Shown here: in pieces, positions 58,796 to 64,000 of the stretch
How positions within the stretch are numbered: the stretch's first letter is position 1
How the letters are laid out: every line of letters starts with the position of its first letter
Notes under the pieces: model-generated
The model's database searches: none
Told to the model about the DNA's origin: nothing
The model's input: only the letters and a program-made list of their open reading frames with translations
DNA from: Aselliscus stoliczkanus
Taxonomy: Eukaryota > Chordata > Mammalia > Chiroptera > Hipposideridae
NCBI GenBank assembly: GCA_033961575.1
Contig: CM066734.1
Coordinates: forward strand, 86,016,501 to 86,080,500
Direction of reading: 5' to 3'
DNA: 64,000 nucleotides
Made by a program: the position numbers and the translations under genes

Positions 58796-59815
58796 AACAT
58801 TTTTTAATTGAAATTTTTTTTCTTTATTTATTTTTATTCCCATTCCTCTTCCCCTTTGTCAATCATCAGCTTGTTCTCTCTATCTGTGGGTCTGTTTCTA
58901 TTTTGTTTATTCATTTATTTTGCTTTTTCAGATTCCGCATATAAGTGAGATCATATGGTATTTGTCTTTCTCTTTCTACTTATTACACTTGGCATAATAT
59001 TTTCTAGGTCCATCCATGTTGTCCCAAATGGCAAGATTTCATTCCTTTCTATACTATATATACCATATCTTCTTTATCCATTCATCTATTTATGGACATC
59101 TAGGTTGCTTCAATATCTTGGCCATTGTTAATAATGCTGCCATGAACATAGGGTGCATATGTCTTTTCAAATTTGTGTTTTTTGAATAAATATCCAGAAA
59201 TGGAATTGCTGGATAGGATGAGAGCTCTACTTTTATTTCTTGAGAAATTTACATACTGTTTTCCATAGTGACTTCCCTCATTTATAATCCATCGACAGTG
59301 TACAAGGGTTCAGTTTTCTCCACATCCTCACCAACACTTGCAGTTTGTTGATTTATTGATGATAACCATTCTAACAGGTATGAAGTGATATCTCATTGTG
59401 GTTTTTATTTGCATTTCTCTGATGATTAGTGATGTTGAGCGTCTTTTCATATGTCTATTGGCAATCTGTATGTCCTCTTGGGAGAAATACCTATTCAAGT
59501 TCTCTCCCAGGTTTTAATCAGATTTCTTTTTTCCTTTTTTTTTTTTTTGGTGTTAAGTTGTATGAGTTCTTTATATATTTCAGATATTAAGCCCTTATCC
59601 AATGTATCAATGTGTCATTTGCAAATATCTTCTCCCATTCAGTAGATTGTCTTTTCGTGTTGATGGTTTCCCTCACTGTACAAAAACTTTTTACTTAGAT
59701 ATAGTCACAATTATTTATTTTTTCTTTTATTTCCCCTGCTGGGGCAGATATATCCAAAAAGACATTGCTAAGAGTAATGACAAAGAGTTTACTACCTATG
59801 TTCTCTTCCACACAA
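58796..59815 (-). mobile_element. L1 LINE 3' part, antisense
   Basis: CATATAAGTGAGATCATATG, ATAATATTTTCTAGGTCCAT, GGCCATTGTTAATAATGCTG, CTCACCAACACTTGCAGTTT and CATTGTGGTTTTTATTTGCA are reverse-complement L1 ORF2 end text. It continues into CCTGCTGGGGCAGATATATC. Truncated upstream end at about 59815. Frame broken by stops. Confidence 0.9.
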
Positions 59816-59943
59816 TCTCACTTTGAGACTAAGCCAAAAATTTCTGAGCCCAGCTCCGTATATCTTCTAGCTCCCTCTTCTTATTTCCTGGTCTGTGATT
59901 TCCTGGGGAACTTATTCTTAGCACTCTAGATTTGGGTTTGTTT

Positions 59944-59944
<1 letters not shown>

Positions 59945-60031
<87 letters not shown>

Positions 60032-60080
60032 ATCTATCTATCTATCTACCATCTATCTATCTATCTATCTATCATCTATC
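59945..60080. repeat. (TATC)n microsatellite, long
   Basis: About 136 bp of TATC with a few interruptions (TATTATC, CATC, CCATC). Likely highly polymorphic. Confidence 0.97.
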
Positions 60081-60469
60081 AGAACATACCACGTCTAAAA
60101 ATGCTTGAACTTCTTCACCAGAACCTCTCCATTTATCCACATCATTTTTTCTTCAGAGGTAGCTCCCTCTCCCCAGGTTACCCACCTCACACTTGCACTG
60201 CAGTCCTTTCTGGGGAGTCACCACATTACTCTAATTCCTTATACTTCAGTGCTGGGTTGGCATATCAAACAGTATTTCCCAAACAGAACAAATCTTTATT
60301 CCTGATATTTGTGTTTCTTATTTCTGTTCATTGCTTACTACATCTTCTTTTCTTCTTTCTTTTCTTTATTGAATATCAAATCAAAATCACACTGAATATA
60401 TCCAAATAAAATTTCTTACATTGGTTCCCTATTTTCCATCTCAACTGCTGTTGTGTAGGCACCAATTAT

Positions 60470-60665
60470 TCCTTACTTAAATAGTCATGAAGCCTTCCAA
60501 CGAATTTCCTGCATCTCAACTATTTACTAACCCTCCCCTCAATTTAATCTTTCATAGAACCTCCTAATTAATATTACTGATCATATAATTTTCCTGCTTA
60601 AATATCCAATGCCATTATTCTCTGATATTTCCTGACTACTTATTCCTGCATACTCACTACTTGCT
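60470..60665 (+). repeat. L2-like LINE fragment
   Basis: TCATGAAGCCTTCCAACGAA, ATATAATTTTCCTGCTTAAA and CAATGCCATTATTCTCTGAT resemble the L2 ORF2-end region. Diverged. Confidence 0.4.
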
Positions 60666-60669
60666 TGGT

Positions 60670-63240
60670 AACCTAAAGTGGAAACAAGCACAGTCCTTGG
60701 AGTATACTCCCATCATTCCTGGGACACACTCTCATTTTCTGATAGATCAGGTCCCCCATCAGTACCCCACCATTACCACTATAGAACATAGCAACTTTGA
60801 CACGGCAGGGAGAATATTAAATTTTTGACTTGAGGCCAAGATCCCCATCCTCAGCCACCTTTGTGTGGCGGGACAATCTTGTTTCTGGATTTGAAACACT
60901 GCTTCTTCCTCTAAACTTAAGCGTGCCTAGAAGCTCTTCCTTTAGATGATGATTTTCTAAGATAAGTGTGGGCTGGAAGTAATACTGGAACAATGTGAGA
61001 AATTAGCCTTAGTTTTTCTGTTCAGCAACTTTCCAAGGTGTCTTATCAGAATTGCAATTTTAATAACAGATCCAGAAATGTTCTGGGCATCTTTATGCCT
61101 CTCCCTCCCCTCCAAGAAGTGTTGTCATGTGGGCACTTATGAGACCCAGTGAGTGTTCCTACAGTGTTAGACAATGAATCATGAAAGAAACCAAAACATT
61201 TTTTCTTTAGTTATACTTTATCTGGGCCAGGGTACAAATATCTAAGCCTATTAGTATTTTTTTGTCCCTTAATCACATCAATGATATGGGAACTGAAGAG
61301 CTGTAGGAAACGGATTCATAAAGCTGGGATAGGGATAAAGAGGGACAGAAAGAAAAGATCCTATGATCTTTATTACAGCTTTATATATGCAATTAAGACT
61401 CCCTTAAATATGGACAAGCTGACAGCTTAGGTCGATCTCTTTACCCTGCCAACTGAAATGTTCTGCAGTTCTCCCTAAGTTGTTGACATGCTGTTAAAAC
61501 AGGGCAATGTGCCCTCATCTAACCCGCCTCAGCTTGAGTCTTTGCTCATAGCCCTGAGTCCTTTGGCCTTGCTAGGGGAAGGTGTGGCTTTGGGAAGAGT
61601 GCACCAAGTTCATAATCTTGAAATCATGGACTACAGGACATAAAAAGAGAACAGGCCACTGTGCATGGGTATAATAAACAGGGCCTGACACTGATAGGTA
61701 GAAGATATGGTACCCCTAAACAGTCTGCAAATGAAGGGTGTTAGAGAGGAAAATAAAAAAGCAGGTCAAAGGCTCTGAAGGCTTTGGTTTCTCTATTTGA
61801 GCACATTTACATATGTTTCTATAGTGAAGGGCTGTCTAGGCCAAGAGCCACCCAGCTCTGTAGGCTTTGTTTTGGTCCAGTCACCATATACATTGCAGAG
61901 ACCATATAATCCTGACTTGATGAGCTTTGCTGATAAATTAGCAGTGGGTTTGTTACAATAAGGTTAGGATCAATGTGATAACCTTTTGAATATAAATATG
62001 ACAACAAGGAAGAGAAACAACAATTAAGATTCTTTCTTTTTTTCTAAACAAACAAAAACCATATTTCAAATTCTTTTTCTGCTGGATCCAAGAACATGTA
62101 GACAAAAGCCTGTTCCACAGTTTTATCCAAAATTCTTGTACAACCATATAAGTTAATTTTACAAGAACCAGAGTATAAAATGAGTATTCAGTGAAAATAT
62201 TCTCAAGCCCCAGATGAAGTTGCAGGAATATTAATACTTATCAGGAGCAGCTACATAATTTGTGGAGCCCTGTGCAAAGTAAAAATGAGGGGCTGCTTGT
62301 TCCAAAAGCAGGAAAACAATGTCATTAAAGGAACTAAAATATAAAGCTTTTTAATTTATTTTACAATCTTTCTTTTGACATATCATGGTGTTTTAAAATG
62401 TCCTTCTAATTCAATAAAACCTAAAAATTGTATATAATTAGCTTGAACTTTGCCTTTTATGTTTATATTAAGCAATTATGATTTTTAAAAGCAAATATAA
62501 TAGCATTTTACTTAGTTGCAGAATTAGAGAAATTAGACAATTCTTCCCTTGTAGATCACACATGCACATGCAATTCTTTCTTTCTCGAATAGTAAAAACA
62601 CTAGGCAAAACTAACTCAACTATTTTTATTTCACTTATTAATATACACACATTCTGCCAACACTCTACCTTCAGCTTACTGATGGGTAAAGAGGGACTAA
62701 AAGACAAAGAACTATGTATGGGTGGCCCTATCTTTTCTTTTCTTTCCATGTCATTATTTTCAGTGTAAGTGGTTGGCTGACATGAAGAATTAACACAAGA
62801 AAGAAAGGATGCTGTACATTGTGCTGTGTTCTTTGGGACTCAAAGGGCTCTCATATATCAGCAGTCTAGTTATAGTTAAAAAACAAAAAAACAAAGAGTT
62901 AAATTTAAAGAAATGCAGTGATAGGACAGTATTGAAAGTCAGTGTGATATGTTAAGAAAGCAGTAGAGAGAACTAAAGAAGGAGAGAGACAAAATGGAGT
63001 ATGGGAAAGGTCAATATCATCAAAAACATCGTCCTCATCACATTTTCAACAGGAAGAAATAACAGTCTCTTACCTGAAAAAAGTTTAAATTATGGTTGTA
63101 TTTGGAAAAGTAAACATGAAAAAAAAAGCCATGAGTTAGGCCAAAGTGCTGAAAAATTAGGATAGAAAGATAATCCTGGACCAGTGTGCAAGACCCTAGC
63201 TAAAACATGCCAGCCTTATTACTATAACCATTGTTATTAT
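60670..63240. other. Intergenic, no confident feature
   Basis: No gene recognised. The text at 62240-62340 looks like an old repeat (GTGGAGCCCTGTGCAAAGTA) that I cannot name. Confidence 0.5.
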
Positions 63241-63244
63241 TAAT

Positions 63245-63400
63245 AAGAAAATAATAAGAGCTACCATTTGGTGATTCCCTACTCCATGCTAGGAACTGTG
63301 AACCAGACTCATTTTTACAGAAAAGGAAATTATGTTAAATAACTTGCCAATGGCCTCACAGCTGGCAAAGAGAGGTGCCGGAGTGTTTGAGGGTAAATAT
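63245..63400 (+). repeat. MIR-like SINE fragment
   Basis: CTACCATTTGGTGATTCCCT, CTCCATGCTAGGAACTGTGA and TGCCAATGGCCTCACAGCTG are in MIR order. Confidence 0.8.
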
Positions 63401-63404
63401 TGGA

Positions 63405-64000
63405 GCATTTGGGGAAGGGAGGTGACAGAATCAGAGACAGCTAAATCTGCCAATAACGTGCTGGGTCATTGGGTTGAGATTTCCTGGAGGCACTTGTTAA
63501 ATCAAAAGCAATATTAAAATATATAGATGTGAAATTTTAAAGCATGGACTAGGAAGGAGTGATGAAATTGAAAAGGAAAAGAAAGATATAGAAACAGTAT
63601 AATAGAAAAATCAACAGGTTTGAGGGCTGGATGTATCATTGGCTAAAGATGGCTAAGAATAAAAGATTGTCTGTTTATACCAGAGGTATATTAATCTAGC
63701 CCTGCCGTACTTTGTGTACAAAAGGATTAACCAACAATTTAATGAACTAAGGAATTTATGTGGAAGCATCAGCACTTCCTGTTGGTCTTACATTTGTTCA
63801 TGTATTTATTTATTTAACAAATATTTATTAAATACTGTACAAGGTACTGGAAAACTAACATTTCAATCAATAATTTTAATTAACCACTTAAAATATCTAG
63901 GTACTAGAATTACAATGGTAAGTTAGGTAGATAAAATCCCCATTCTCAAGAAGGTTACACAAAAGACAGACGAAAGAAAAGAAAAAGAAAAATTGAAAGA
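63405..64000. other. Intergenic, nothing recognised
   Basis: No gene seen. An AT-rich ATTTATTTATTTAACAAATA stretch lies at 63800-63830. Confidence 0.55.

Noticed and set aside
59945..60080. Regular short repeats suggesting a CRISPR-like array
   Set aside because: A 4-bp simple-sequence repeat in a mammalian genome without spacers.

Overview
This window is nuclear DNA from a placental mammal. It holds one protein-coding gene that I can support, amphiregulin (AREG), on the + strand. The gene runs from a CpG-rich promoter near 27.3 kb to a poly(A) signal near 36.97 kb. Six exons can be placed. They join into a 253-residue EGFR-ligand precursor with no frame break, consensus GT/AG at every junction, and all landmarks of the family: signal peptide, acidic propeptide, basic heparin-binding stretch, six-cysteine EGF fold, transmembrane helix and a cytoplasmic tail with an EExxxL sorting motif. 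The copy looks intact and functional.

The rest is intergenic or intronic and made mostly of interspersed repeats. About 27 kb upstream of AREG and 27 kb downstream contain no other gene I can support. Old mammal-wide families (MIR, L2, MER5-like hAT, a RTE/BovB-like LINE piece) are overlaid by younger L1 insertions and by six copies of a short (about 100 bp) tRNA-derived SINE. Each SINE copy is bounded by imperfect target-site duplications. A mariner-like MITE with TA flanks (7677-7887) and a second fragment of the same family (near 24.55-24.72 kb) are also present.

Organism: the gene structure and the MIR/L2/L1 content place this firmly in placental mammals. The SINE is not primate Alu, rodent B1/B2, carnivore CAN or ruminant Bov-tA, and its body differs from the long equine ERE. 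With the L1 subfamilies and the mariner-like element it makes me suspect a laurasiatherian, possibly a yinpterochiropteran bat. That is a guess from memory of repeat families, not a demonstration.

Layout: 1-27.2 kb upstream intergenic (L2, MIR, MER5, SINEs, RTE piece, antisense L1s, and a long rearranged L1/HAL1-like element at 20.6-24.5 kb); 27.2-37.0 kb AREG; 37.0-64 kb downstream intergenic (MER5 split by a SINE, a long old repeat at 38-39.3 kb, an old L1 at about 42-44 kb, a young 5'-truncated L1 at 46.06-47.33 kb with a G-quadruplex-like 3' UTR tract, an antisense L1 at 58.8-59.8 kb, and a long TATC microsatellite near 60 kb). I found no undescribed biological system. The most useful second-look items are a TATC microsatellite inside the AG-exclusion zone of AREG exon 3, a potential upstream ORF whose stop overlaps the AREG start codon, loss of one glycosylation sequon known in human AREG, and the mariner-like and RTE-like elements.
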